64,000 nt of DNA from Hymenobacter glacieicola (GCF_014640315.1 NZ_BMGS01000009.1:62001-126000); one strand, 5' to 3'. Positions 8,363 through 16,503 are shown, counted from the stretch's first letter. The notes: a model not told the origin generated them from the letters alone. Numbers and translations are program-made.

Positions 8363-9070
8363 ATGCCGCACACGTTTTACGCCCCCGACTTAACCCTGCC
8401 GACCTATACCCTGCCGGAAGACGAAAGCAAGCACGCCGTGCGCGTCCTGCGCCTGGGGGCCGGCGACGAGGTAACGCTCGTGAACGGGCGCGGGGGCGTG
8501 TACGAGGCCCAGGTAGAAGCCGCTGATGCCAAGCGCTGCCGCCTGCGCGTGGTGCAGGAGCAGCAGGTGCCGCGCCGTCCCTACCAGGTGCACGTGGCGG
8601 TGGCACCCACCAAAAACCTCGACCGGATGGAGTGGCTCGTGGAGAAGGCCGTGGAAATTGGGGTCGATACCCTCACCTTCCTGCGTTGTGCCCGCTCCGA
8701 GCGGCGGGAGCTGAAGCTGGACCGGCTGGAAAAAATTGCCATCAGCGCCCTGAAGCAGTCGGGCCAGGCCTGGCTGCCGACGCTGACGGAACTGACCGAC
8801 TTCGCCCGCTTTCTGCCCACCGCAGACCCCGAAACCACGTTTATTGCTCACCTTGAGGACGGGGAGCGGACGCCTCTGGCCCGCGTGGCCGCTACTGGCA
8901 GCGCCTGCTGCATCCTGATTGGGCCGGAGGGCGACTTTACCCCGCAGGAAATAGCGGCGGCCTTTGCCCGGGGCATCCGGCCCGTTACGCTGGGCGCCTC
9001 CCGGCTGCGAACAGAAACTGCCGCGCTAGCCGCACTCCACACCGTGCACGTAACGCGGGAATTGCTGTAG
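8363..9070 (+). CDS. rsmE: 16S rRNA (uracil-1498-N3)-methyltransferase
   Basis: This 235-residue SPOUT methyltransferase has standard RsmE length. It methylates U1498 of 16S rRNA in the assembled 30S subunit. The N-terminal PUA-like domain begins MPHTFYAPDL and contains HAVRVLRLGAGDEV. The C-terminal trefoil knot shows LIGPEGDFTPQEI and LGASRLRTETA, the SAM-binding loops. The ATG at 8363 fits the family N-terminus, and the -7 element directly before it suggests leaderless translation. The DUF4159 gene follows at 9161. Confidence 0.96.
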   Translation: MPHTFYAPDLTLPTYTLPEDESKHAVRVLRLGAGDEVTLVNGRGGVYEAQVEAADAKRCRLRVVQEQQVPRRPYQVHVAVAPTKNLDRMEWLVEKAVEIGVDTLTFLRCARSERRELKLDRLEKIAISALKQSGQAWLPTLTELTDFARFLPTADPETTFIAHLEDGERTPLARVAATGSACCILIGPEGDFTPQEIAAAFARGIRPVTLGASRLRTETAALAALHTVHVTRELL

Positions 9071-9160
9071 CCTATTTTTTGTAGTCTCTGTACCAGGCAG
9101 ACTACCCCCGTGGGCTTTGCTCCTGGTACTCCATCCTGTCGACCTAATTACCCGTTCAGC

Positions 9161-9829
9161 ATGCAAATTCGCTCGTTCTTCTGGCTTCTGTTGCTGCCTT
9201 TGCTGCTGATGGCTGCCGCACCGGCTGCGCCCAGCTTCCGCATTGCCAAGCTGCACTACGGCGGGGGCGGCGACTGGTACGCCAACAAAACCAGCTTGCC
9301 TAACCTGATTCGCTTTTGCAACCAAGCTCTTAAAACCAACATCGACCCGGAGGAAGCCACCGTGGAGCTGGACTCACCGGAGCTGCTCACCTACCCCTTC
9401 ATTCACATGACGGGCCACGGCAACGTCTCCTTCACCGAGGCGGAGGCCCGCAACCTGCGCCGCTACCTTACGGGCGGCGGCTTTCTGCACATCGATGATA
9501 ACTACGGGCTCGACAAGTTTATCCGGCCCGAAATGAAGAAGGTATTTCCCGAGCTGGACTTTGTGGAGCTGCCGTTCACGCATCCGGTGTACCACCAGAA
9601 ATTTCAGTTCCCGCGCGGCCTGCCCAAGGTGCACGAGCACGACGGCAAGCGCCCCCAGGGCTTCGGGCTGCTGTACAAAGGCCGGCTGGTGTGCTTCTAC
9701 TCCTACGAATGTGACCTGGGCAACGGCTGGGAGGACCTGGGCACCTACCCCGAGGATACCCCCGCTACCCACGAAGCGGCCCTGAAAATGGGGGCCAACC
9801 TAGTAACCTATGCCCTTACCCAGGACTAG
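9161..9829 (+). CDS. DUF4159 domain-containing exported protein
   Basis: This 222-residue protein starts at ATG 9161, where a signal peptide begins (MQIRSFFWLLLLPLLLMAAA). A longer frame from 9110 adds a non-signal-like prefix and is less likely. The rest is a DUF4159 domain: FRIAKLHYGGGGDWY, then FIHMTGHGN, LTGGGFLHIDDNYG and FVELPFTHPVYH, resembling a glutamine amidotransferase-like fold. The Asp-rich segment HIDDNYG is conserved in the family. Its function is not known. It may be cotranscribed with rsmE. Confidence 0.88.
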   Translation: MQIRSFFWLLLLPLLLMAAAPAAPSFRIAKLHYGGGGDWYANKTSLPNLIRFCNQALKTNIDPEEATVELDSPELLTYPFIHMTGHGNVSFTEAEARNLRRYLTGGGFLHIDDNYGLDKFIRPEMKKVFPELDFVELPFTHPVYHQKFQFPRGLPKVHEHDGKRPQGFGLLYKGRLVCFYSYECDLGNGWEDLGTYPEDTPATHEAALKMGANLVTYALTQD

Positions 9830-9833
9830 CCAG

Positions 9834-9909
9834 GTAGCAGTAAAATAGCAACAGGGCCCCGGCGCGGAGTATGTTCCGCGCCGGGGCCCTGTTGCTATTT
9901 TACTGCTAC
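9834..9909. terminator. Very long perfect inverted repeat acting as bidirectional terminator
   Basis: Arms at 9834-9868 and 9875-9909 are perfectly complementary over 35 bp, with a 6-base loop (GTATGT). The core is GC-rich (GGGCCCCGGCGCGGA) with AT-rich outer flanks (TAAAATAGCAA). It begins 5 bases after one stop codon and ends 2 bases before the stop of the opposing gene. Confidence 0.85.
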
Positions 9910-9911
9910 CC

Positions 9912-10457
9912 TTAAAATTTGCGCTGCAGAATTTCGCCTAGCACAAAGGCCGCGCGCAGGTCGGCGGGGTTACGCAACCGCTCCCCGAGCGAGGCGGGAG
10001 CTTCTGGGCGGCTTTGCTCCCGCTGCCAGTAATCCTGCTGGGGTTGGGCCCGGGGTAGCGTAGCTGCCCGGCGAAGTTCGCGGCTAGGAGCCTCCAGCGA
10101 ACGGGCCGGGGCAGTTTGCTCCAGGGAACGAGCGGGGCGGTTGGTTTCTTCGAGGCTACGGGCAACTACCGTGGTTTCGCGCGGCAGCGTTCGGCCGGCC
10201 GGCGTGGTTTCTTCGGTTGCCGGCACCGGTTTGGGAGCCTCCGGGCGGTTCTGGTTTTGCATTTGCCGCAATAAGTCCTCAAACGAGGTAGCCGGTAGCC
10301 CCGGAGCCACCGGGCGGGGTCGGCCGTTTGGGTCGGGGCGGGAGAAGCGCCGCTCCCGCTGCTCCCGGGCCGTGGTTTCGCGCGCCTTCTGTACCATCCG
10401 CCAGATGAATACGGCCAGCCCAATTAGGACCCAGGCCAGAGTTTGCAGCTTTTCCAT
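9912..10457 (-). CDS. Single-pass membrane protein of unknown function
   Basis: The best start is the ATG at 10457 (MEKLQTLAWVLIGLAVFIWR), giving 181 residues. A longer frame starts at 10496. One N-terminal transmembrane helix (residues ~5-20) is followed by a charged, Pro/Arg/Glu-rich low-complexity region and a conserved-looking C-terminal block (DLRAAFVLGEILQRKF). A TM helix plus disordered linker plus short C-terminal block is common in uncharacterised Bacteroidota proteins. No function is assigned. Confidence 0.7.
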   Translation of the reverse strand: MEKLQTLAWVLIGLAVFIWRMVQKARETTAREQRERRFSRPDPNGRPRPVAPGLPATSFEDLLRQMQNQNRPEAPKPVPATEETTPAGRTLPRETTVVARSLEETNRPARSLEQTAPARSLEAPSRELRRAATLPRAQPQQDYWQREQSRPEAPASLGERLRNPADLRAAFVLGEILQRKF

Positions 10458-10547
10458 GGAGCCAAAGGGGAACTGGTGAAAGGTGAAGTTGTGCAAATTC
10501 AGGCTAGGGTGCTAGGGTACACCTTCGCCTTTCGCAAGTTCACTAAC

Positions 10548-11120
10548 CTACCGCACGCCTTGCTCCGGAAAGCGGGCCTGCTTGGTGCGGTAGAAAGCCT
10601 GAATTGCCTCCAGATCCTTCTCGTAGTCGCCGGTGGGCCAGAAGGCTGGTCCCACGCCGGCTTCCTTGTTTTTGTAGTCGAGGTAGCCCAGCAGGATGGG
10701 TACGCCGGCGCCCATAGCGGCGTGGTAAAACCCCTTGCGCCACTTGGGCTGGTACTTGCGGGTGCCTTCCGGGGTGATGAGAATCACTAGCTCGTCGCGC
10801 TCCTGGAAGAGCTGCACCATGCCATCCACGAGGCTGTTGTTTTTGCTGCGGTCCACGGCCAGGCCGCCCAAAGACCGAACCAGCGCCCCCAGCACCGGAA
10901 TAGTAGTCCACTCCTTTTTGATGGTAAGCTTCACATCCACATCCATTAGGAAAAACGCGGCCCGGGCGTACATAAAGTCCCAGTTGCTGGTGTGGGGAGC
11001 GGCAATCATCATGCTTTTCTTGATGTCAGCGGGCACCTGCGGCCCCAGCCGCCAACCGGTAATCCAGAACCAGAACTTCGAAAACAGGTACCAAAAAGTA
11101 GAGGTTTTGCGTGCAGTCAT
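10548..11120 (-). CDS. 1-acyl-glycerol-3-phosphate acyltransferase-like (PlsC family) protein
   Basis: This 190-residue protein carries the acyltransferase HxxxxD motif in APHTSNWDF (residue ~43) and the glycerolipid-binding EGTRK motif (residue ~118). It is probably a membrane-associated enzyme that acylates lysophosphatidate or a related lipid. It is shorter than typical PlsC but matches a compact Bacteroidota subfamily. It has its own -7 element (minus-strand TAGCTTTG at 11165-11172). A patatin-like phospholipase lies just upstream on the same strand. Confidence 0.88.
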   Translation of the reverse strand: MTARKTSTFWYLFSKFWFWITGWRLGPQVPADIKKSMMIAAPHTSNWDFMYARAAFFLMDVDVKLTIKKEWTTIPVLGALVRSLGGLAVDRSKNNSLVDGMVQLFQERDELVILITPEGTRKYQPKWRKGFYHAAMGAGVPILLGYLDYKNKEAGVGPAFWPTGDYEKDLEAIQAFYRTKQARFPEQGVR

Positions 11121-11164
11121 GCAGAAAGTTATGGGTAGCCGGGTGAGAGGAAGCTACCACCTGC

Positions 11165-11172
11165 CAAAGCTA
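11165..11172 (-). promoter_or_regulatory. -7 element of the PlsC-like gene
   Basis: Minus-strand TAGCTTTG lies 44 bases upstream of the ATG at 11120. Confidence 0.5.
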
Positions 11173-11204
11173 GAGAAATGTACCGGAAGGCCGCATACCG
11201 GCGC

Positions 11205-11996
11205 TTAGCTGGGCTGCAGTAAAGCGTGCAGCTCCGCCGCCCGACCCAACGTGTGGCGGTAGCCGATATCGAAAAGCTCTGGGGCACGCTTGTACTGCGT
11301 CATGCGGTAGGCGCCCAGTTCGGGCGGCTCCAGCAGCAGGGCGCAGTGCTGCTTGCTGGGCAAAGTATTGGCGCCCACGGCCAGGTTCAGGGTCCGTTCA
11401 ATAAGGCCACGCAGGGTGGTAATGCGGGGCTCCCGGTGGGGCGGGTTAGAGTGGACTCCTACTATCTGCAGGCCCGGAAGTCCCACCAGAGCATCGGTAG
11501 GCAAGTTGTTGAGCAGGCCCCCGTCTACTAGGTGGCGGCCCTGGTATTCAACTGGCCGGTAGAGCACCGGCACGGCTGAGGAAGCCAGCAAGGGCGGAAT
11601 TAATAACCCCTCGGAGAAATGGACACTAATACCCTCCGTAATGTCCGTTGCCACCAGCGTCAGCGGGATGCGGAGCTGCTCGAAGGTAGCATCAAGGCCC
11701 AGGTGTTGCTCGAAAAGCTTGCCTACCCCGTCAATCCGCAGCAAACCGTACCGGCTCAGCGAAATACGAGTCAGCTGCCCCAGGCTTACTTCCTGAAACA
11801 TGCGCAGTATCTCGCGGGGTGGCACACCGGCCGCGTAAAAGGTAGCGGCAATGGCGCCGGAAGACACGCCCGCCAAGTGGCCAATGGGCAGTTGCAGCTC
11901 ATCCAGGGCGGCCAGCACCCCCAAATGGGCAATGCCGCGCGCCCCGCCCCCCGAAAACGCCAGCCCCAGCTGTTGTGGTTGGTTTATCTCATCCAT
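11205..11996 (-). CDS. Patatin-like phospholipase family protein
   Basis: This 263-residue lipid acyl hydrolase shows the full patatin signature. The oxyanion-hole motif is FSGGGARGIAHLG (residue ~15), the nucleophile Ser lies in GVSSG (residue ~45), and the catalytic Asp is in VDGGLLNN (residue ~165). It has no signal peptide or membrane segment, so it is probably cytoplasmic or peripherally membrane-bound and hydrolyses phospholipids or lysolipids. The neighbours are an acyltransferase downstream and accA upstream, which suggests a lipid-turnover neighbourhood. Confidence 0.93.
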   Translation of the reverse strand: MDEINQPQQLGLAFSGGGARGIAHLGVLAALDELQLPIGHLAGVSSGAIAATFYAAGVPPREILRMFQEVSLGQLTRISLSRYGLLRIDGVGKLFEQHLGLDATFEQLRIPLTLVATDITEGISVHFSEGLLIPPLLASSAVPVLYRPVEYQGRHLVDGGLLNNLPTDALVGLPGLQIVGVHSNPPHREPRITTLRGLIERTLNLAVGANTLPSKQHCALLLEPPELGAYRMTQYKRAPELFDIGYRHTLGRAAELHALLQPS

Positions 11997-12073
11997 CGTG
12001 GGCCTTTAACGCTACAAAAGGGCCTGCCGCCGCCCTAGGTGCAACAAAATCAAGCACCAGGCAACCCGCCCGA

Positions 12074-12925
12074 CTATAAGTCCGTCAGCCTCAGCGTGTC
12101 GGCCACGCGCACGCCTTTCTCGGTGTGCTGCACCGTAATGCACTCGGTGTGGGCGTCGTGTTCCAGCACCAGCACCCAGTTTTCATCGGCGGCGCGGCGC
12201 AGCACCCGCTCCTTCTCCTCGAGCGTAATGAGCGGGCGCATGTCGTAGCCCATCACGTAGGGCAAGGGCACGTGGCCGGCGCTGGGCAGCAAATCGGCCA
12301 TGAATGCCAGGGTGCGGCCTTTGTAGTCGAGCACGGGCACCATCATCTTTTCCGTGTGGCCATCGGCCAGGATGATTTCCCGGAAACAGGGCAGTTCCGC
12401 CGGCGCGCTACCGGCCGCCGGATCAAGAAAGCGCAGATGGCCGCTTTCCTGAATCGGTAGAATATTCTCCTTCAGGAAGCTGGCCTTTTCGCGGGCATTG
12501 GGCGTTACGGCCCAATCCCAGTGGTTTTGGTTGCTCCAGTACGTAGCGTTGGGAAAGGCCAGCTGCAGCTTATCATCCGAAGTGCGCACCACCGAGCCCC
12601 CGCAGTGGTCAAAATGCAGGTGCGTCAGCAGCACGTCGGTAATATCAGCGGCCGTGAAGCCGAGCCTGCGCAGGGACTTTTCCAGGGTATCGTCGCCGTG
12701 CAGGTAAAAATGCCCCCGAAACTTCTGGTCCTGCTTGTCGCCGATTCCATTGTCGACCAGGATCAGCCGCTGGCCGTCCTCAATCAGCAGGCAGCGCATG
12801 GCCCAGGTGCACATGTTGTTTTCGTCGGCCGGATTAAGCTTATGCCACAGACTTTTGGGCACTACGCCAAACATGGCGCCGCCATCAAGTTTAAACAAGC
12901 CGGTATCGAGCGTATGAACGGTCAT
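12074..12925 (-). CDS. MBL-fold metallo-hydrolase
   Basis: This 283-residue protein has the metallo-beta-lactamase fold. The key zinc motif is LLTHLHFDHCGG (residue ~105), with a later histidine in ILADGHTEKM and a C-terminal one in LEHDAHTEC. The length and N-terminus (TLDTGLFKLDGGAMFG) resemble the lactonase/quorum-quenching-like branch, but the substrate cannot be determined. It sits between accA and the patatin gene on the same strand. Confidence 0.9.
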   Translation of the reverse strand: MTVHTLDTGLFKLDGGAMFGVVPKSLWHKLNPADENNMCTWAMRCLLIEDGQRLILVDNGIGDKQDQKFRGHFYLHGDDTLEKSLRRLGFTAADITDVLLTHLHFDHCGGSVVRTSDDKLQLAFPNATYWSNQNHWDWAVTPNAREKASFLKENILPIQESGHLRFLDPAAGSAPAELPCFREIILADGHTEKMMVPVLDYKGRTLAFMADLLPSAGHVPLPYVMGYDMRPLITLEEKERVLRRAADENWVLVLEHDAHTECITVQHTEKGVRVADTLRLTDL

Positions 12926-12982
12926 GGGTTTAGTTTAAAATTAAGAAATAGAAGTCAGCAGTCAGAGGGCGGGAAGACAAAC

Positions 12983-13017
12983 AAAAATGCCGTCAGCGTA
13001 AAACTAACGGCATTTTT
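12983..13017 (-). terminator. Terminator downstream of accA
   Basis: Inverted repeat AAAAATGCCGT / ACGGCATTTTT with a 13-base loop, 20 bases past the accA stop. Confidence 0.75.
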
Positions 13018-13036
13018 AATGCTTCATTCTCAATTT

Positions 13037-13990
13037 CTAATTGCCTTCTACTACCACGCCCATGTTTGAGAACTTGTCGATGCGCTGGCTGATACGCTCC
13101 TCATGGGGCAGGGCCTCCAGCTCGTCAAGGGTTTTGAGGATGGTTTTCTTCAGGTTTTTGATCATGGTAGCGGTATCCGTGTGGGCACCACCGAGGGGCT
13201 CCTTCACGATGCCATCCACAAGGCCGGCCTTGAGCATGTCCGTAGCCGTGAGCTTGAGGGCTTCGGCGGCCTGCTCCTTGTAGTCCCAGCTGCGCCACAG
13301 GATGCTACTGCACGATTCGGGCGAAATTACTGAGTACCACGTATTTTCCAGCATCAGCACCCGGTCGCCGATGGCAATACCCAGGGCCCCGCCGGAAGCG
13401 CCTTCCCCGATGATGATGCAGATAACGGGCACCTTCAACAAAAACATTTCCTTGAGGTTGCGGGCAATGGCCTCGCCCTGCCCCCGCTCCTCGGCCTCCA
13501 GGCCCGGAAACGCGCCGGGCGTGTCAATCAGGGTCACAATGGGCTTGTTGAACTTTTCGGCCAGCTTCATCAGGCGCAGGGCCTTGCGGTAGCCCTCGGG
13601 GTTGGGCATGCCGAAGTTACGGAACTGCCGCTGCTTGGTATTGCGCCCCTTCTGCTGGCCGATAAACATGACGGAGCGGCCATCGAGGTCGGCAAATCCG
13701 CCCACCATGGCTTTGTCGTCGGCCACGGTCCGGTCGCCGTGCAGCTCAATGAACTTCTCGGTCATGCCCTCAATGTAGTCGAGGGTATAGGGCCGGTCGG
13801 GGTGGCGCGAGAGCTGCACGCGCTGCCAGCGGGTGAGGTTCTGGTAGGTTTCCTTTTTGAGGGCTTTGATTTTGGCTTCGAGGGCCGTCACGGCATCCGA
13901 TACGTCCACCTGGCTATCGAGGGCCAGTTGTTGCATTTCACGGAGCTTGCCTTCGAGAGCGGCAATTGGTTGTTCGAAATCGAGGAGCAT
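13037..13990 (-). CDS. accA: Acetyl-CoA carboxylase carboxyltransferase subunit alpha
   Basis: This 317-residue subunit of the AccAD carboxyltransferase makes malonyl-CoA, the first committed step of fatty-acid synthesis. The ATG at 13990 (MLLDFEQPIAALEGKL) matches the family N-terminus, and a -7 element at 14040-14047 lies inside the longer possible frame, ruling that frame out. Crotonase-like CT motifs include DTPGAFPGLEAEERGQGEAIARNL (in part), GEGASGGALGIAIGD and WYSVISPESCSSILW. It is normal in length, with its own promoter and terminator. Confidence 0.97.
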   Translation of the reverse strand: MLLDFEQPIAALEGKLREMQQLALDSQVDVSDAVTALEAKIKALKKETYQNLTRWQRVQLSRHPDRPYTLDYIEGMTEKFIELHGDRTVADDKAMVGGFADLDGRSVMFIGQQKGRNTKQRQFRNFGMPNPEGYRKALRLMKLAEKFNKPIVTLIDTPGAFPGLEAEERGQGEAIARNLKEMFLLKVPVICIIIGEGASGGALGIAIGDRVLMLENTWYSVISPESCSSILWRSWDYKEQAAEALKLTATDMLKAGLVDGIVKEPLGGAHTDTATMIKNLKKTILKTLDELEALPHEERISQRIDKFSNMGVVVEGN

Positions 13991-14039
13991 TGCCACGGCA
14001 GGGAGCGTCTTGGGGTTGCGAGGGGGAATGAGAAGAAAG

Positions 14040-14047
14040 CAAAGGTA
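14040..14047 (-). promoter_or_regulatory. -7 element of accA
   Basis: Minus-strand TACCTTTG fits TAnnTTTG and predicts a 5' leader of about 45 bases to the ATG at 13990. Confidence 0.55.
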
Positions 14048-14169
14048 AGCGACGAGGCCGACACAGCGCACTGCTGACCCCTGCCGAATTTTTCAAATTT
14101 ATTTCTGCCTGAGCAACAGCCTCCAACGCCTTCGCAGCCGGTTTTTTTCAGCTTTTTTTGTCTCTGCTG

Positions 14170-14200
14170 TTGCGCAGTCCAATCCGGACCTCTACTTTTG
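14170..14200 (+). promoter_or_regulatory. Complete promoter of the first tRNA-Asp gene
   Basis: TTG at 14170-14172 (-33) and TACTTTTG at 14193-14200 (-7) are separated by 20 bases, the Bacteroidota primary-sigma arrangement. The tRNA starts 41 bases downstream. Confidence 0.75.
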
Positions 14201-14241
14201 CACCACTTCAACGCCACTTGGGCAGCGAAGTAGAACAACCT

Positions 14242-14315
14242 GGTTCGGTAGTTCAGTCGGTTAGAATGCCGCCCTGTCACGGCGGAGGTCGCGGGTTCGA
14301 GTCCCGTCCGGACCG
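14242..14315 (+). tRNA. tRNA-Asp (anticodon GTC), copy 1
   Basis: A 74-base cloverleaf. The acceptor stem is GGTTCGG paired with CCGGACC (one G-T pair), with discriminator G. The anticodon loop contains CTGTCAC with anticodon GTC, and the T arm is GCGGGTTCGAGTCCCGT. The 3' CCA is not encoded. It is identical to the copy at 14678. Confidence 0.97.
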
Positions 14316-14316
14316 C

Positions 14317-14348
14317 AAAGGCCCTTCAGAGTCATCTGAAGGGCCTTT
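14317..14348 (+). terminator. Terminator of tRNA-Asp copy 1
   Basis: A perfect 14-bp stem AAAGGCCCTTCAGA with a 4-base loop, followed by T-rich sequence, directly after the tRNA. Confidence 0.85.
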
Positions 14349-14601
14349 TGCTTTTTCAGTTCTCCACGCTCACTCTACCGGCGCGAATTGACAACTAATA
14401 AGGACAACTAATAAGCTTAGTGCTTGGTAGGCTGCATTGGTCCTGAATACAGAAGTTGCTGCTGCAAGCTGGCTGGTTCAACTCTAGCTTTTAGAAGCTA
14501 ATAGCAGGTACTTGAAAAATATTTTTACCTCCTATTTCATTTAGGCACAGAATACTACCCTTCGGAAAAGTGCTCTAACAGACTGCTAAAGCACTTTTTT
14601 A

Positions 14602-14633
14602 TTTGCACAGCCCAAAATGCCCTTCTATATTTG
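14602..14633 (+). promoter_or_regulatory. Complete promoter of the second tRNA-Asp gene
   Basis: TTTG at 14602-14605 and TATATTTG at 14626-14633 have 20-base spacing, a textbook Bacteroidota -33/-7 promoter. Confidence 0.8.
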
Positions 14634-14677
14634 CATCACAATAACGGAAAGCACTCGGCTTCTCAGTTAAAGTAAAC

Positions 14678-14751
14678 GGTTCGGTAGTTCAGTCGGTTAG
14701 AATGCCGCCCTGTCACGGCGGAGGTCGCGGGTTCGAGTCCCGTCCGGACCG
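14678..14751 (+). tRNA. tRNA-Asp (anticodon GTC), copy 2
   Basis: Identical over all 74 bases to the copy at 14242-14315, with the same stems, GTC anticodon and discriminator G. Promoter and terminator are separate and unrelated in sequence to those of copy 1. Confidence 0.97.
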
Positions 14752-14752
14752 C

Positions 14753-14788
14753 AAAAAGCTCCAGCATCAGAAGATGCTGGGGCTTTTT
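14753..14788 (+). terminator. Terminator of tRNA-Asp copy 2
   Basis: A 16-bp stem AAAAAGCTCCAGCATC with one G-T wobble, a 4-base loop and a T run. Confidence 0.85.
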
Positions 14789-14840
14789 CGATTTTACTGC
14801 CTCTTAGTAATGCGCTGATTTGGCCTACCGCTGACCTCGG

Positions 14841-15815
14841 TTACCTAATGCTTCTCCCCTGCAGGCTTGCGACCATCCGGTGGGCCAGATCTTCAATGTC
14901 AAAGCGACGGGCCAGCACGTGCAGCCAATCGGCGGGAATGGCAGTTTCCCCGTAGTGTAGACCGGCCAGACCGCCGGTTGCGGCACCCGTAGTATCGGTA
15001 TCATCGCCTAGGTTTACGGCTGCTAGCACCGTTTCGGTGAAGGTTTCGTAGCGCAGCAGGCACCATAGCGCTGCCTCCAAGGTGTGCAGCACGTAGCCGC
15101 CGCTGTGGATAGCTGACACCGGCGCATCAGGCAGCCGGCCGCTTAAAATACGTTCGAAGTGGCTGGTCTCCCGCGCCGGAATATGTAGCGCCAGCAACTG
15201 GGCCGGTGCTTCCTGACAGAGCCGCAGGTAGGCTGTGGCCGGCGTAAGCCCAGCGCGTAGGTAGCGGGCCATCTCCAGGTAGAGAAAGCAGGCCACGGCC
15301 GCACGGATATGGCCGTGAGTAACGGCCGAAACATCGAAAATGACGGCAAAGCGGCTTGTCAGGGAGGATTCCGGCTGATAAAAGGCCAGTGGCAGAATCC
15401 GCATCAGCGAGCCGTTGCCATTGCTGTACTCATCGGTGCCGCCAGCCAGGGTAAGATGGGGAGTGGACTGCAGGCGGTTGATGGCCTCGCGGGTAGTAAT
15501 GCCGATATCAAATACGGAGCCGTGGGGCGTCCAATAGCCATACTCATACCAGTTGATGAAGCGGCGAGTCAGGTCGCCTAAATCGTAGCCGTGCGCTAAA
15601 GTTTCCGCCAAGCAAAAGGTCAAGGAGGCGTCGTCAGACCAGGTGCCGGCGGGCTGGTTGTGGGTGCCATACGCACGCATGTACACTACGGGGTCGAGGC
15701 GGCGGGCCGCGCGGCTCTGAAACTCCACCGGTACACCTAAGGCGTCGCCGACAGCCAGGCCCAACAGAGCCCCTCGAATCTGGGATTCTGCGGAAGATGA
15801 AGAAGAGGGCAACAT
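14841..15815 (-). CDS. ADP-ribosylglycohydrolase family protein
   Basis: This 324-residue protein has the ARH fold motifs: RGALLGLAVGDALGVPVEF near residue 15, TWSDDASLTFCLAETL with the metal-binding SDD (residue ~60), and LGDDTDTTGAATGGLAG near residue 265 supplying the second magnesium site. It would remove ADP-ribose from a protein, nucleic acid or small molecule. The target is unknown. It lies 13 bases after a HAD phosphatase gene, so the two are almost certainly one operon. No ADP-ribosyltransferase or macrodomain is seen nearby. Confidence 0.92.
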   Translation of the reverse strand: MLPSSSSSAESQIRGALLGLAVGDALGVPVEFQSRAARRLDPVVYMRAYGTHNQPAGTWSDDASLTFCLAETLAHGYDLGDLTRRFINWYEYGYWTPHGSVFDIGITTREAINRLQSTPHLTLAGGTDEYSNGNGSLMRILPLAFYQPESSLTSRFAVIFDVSAVTHGHIRAAVACFLYLEMARYLRAGLTPATAYLRLCQEAPAQLLALHIPARETSHFERILSGRLPDAPVSAIHSGGYVLHTLEAALWCLLRYETFTETVLAAVNLGDDTDTTGAATGGLAGLHYGETAIPADWLHVLARRFDIEDLAHRMVASLQGRSIR

Positions 15816-15828
15816 ATTTATGTAATTA

Positions 15829-16503
15829 TTACTGAGTTAGAAGGGGTAGCAGCTCCGTTAAGCTGCTAATGCGGTGGACGGGCTTAAAAGCGGCACATTC
15901 AGCGGCGTGGCCGAAGCCGTAGGAGGCCCAGCAGGCGGCAATGCCGCAGTTTTGAGCAAACTGCAGATCCGTAGCCGTGTCGCCAATCATGAGGGTAGAG
16001 GACGAAGTGAACTGCGGAAACCGGGGCTGAATCCGCTGGGTAAACAGGGCCGGATCAGGCTTGAGCGGTAGGGGCGCGGTAGCCGTGGGGTCGTCGCCCA
16101 GCACCAGAGCAGCGTACTCGCGAAGCCCCAGCCGCGCCAGCGAATTCTCCAGAATAGCCAGGCCCTTGTTACTGATTACCACCACCGTGCACCCGAGGGC
16201 AACGGCCGCGGCCAGCACCTGCTGCGCGCCAGGGAAGGGACGTACCAGTTGCTCGGCCTCGGCGCGGTAGATACGGCGGTAAGTCTCAGTCCAGGTAGCG
16301 GGTAGTGGGCCGGTGCCGGCCGGGTGCAGCCCGAGCAGCGTTGCGGCTAAAGGCAGGCCCTGTTGAACCACGGCCCGCAAAGCCGGCTCCACGGGCTTCG
16401 AGTAGCCAAACTCCTGAAACGTACGCCGCAGGGAATACTTGATGGCGGCGCGGGTGTCGCAGAGCGTGCCATCGTAATCAAACAACAAGAGGGAGTAGCT
16501 CAT
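15829..16503 (-). CDS. HAD-superfamily hydrolase, phosphoglycolate-phosphatase-like
   Basis: This 224-residue enzyme contains motif I LLFDYDGTLCDT (nucleophile Asp9), motif II VVISNKG, a conserved Lys in LKPDPALF, and motif IV MIGDTATDLQFAQ. The cap domain lies between motifs I and II, as in Gph/PgmB-like phosphatases. The substrate is probably a small phosphorylated metabolite. It is the first gene of an operon with the ADP-ribosylglycohydrolase. A near-consensus -7 element (minus-strand TACTTTCG at 16510-16517) ends 6 bases before the ATG. Confidence 0.92.
   Translation of the reverse strand: MSYSLLLFDYDGTLCDTRAAIKYSLRRTFQEFGYSKPVEPALRAVVQQGLPLAATLLGLHPAGTGPLPATWTETYRRIYRAEAEQLVRPFPGAQQVLAAAVALGCTVVVISNKGLAILENSLARLGLREYAALVLGDDPTATAPLPLKPDPALFTQRIQPRFPQFTSSSTLMIGDTATDLQFAQNCGIAACWASYGFGHAAECAAFKPVHRISSLTELLPLLTQ

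Larger units (their letters stand above)
14316..14677 (+). other. Spacer between the tRNA-Asp genes
   Basis: This 362-base stretch holds the terminator of tRNA copy 1 and the promoter of copy 2. Otherwise it is AT-rich with no credible ORF and no similarity to the other tRNA's flanks. Confidence 0.6.
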
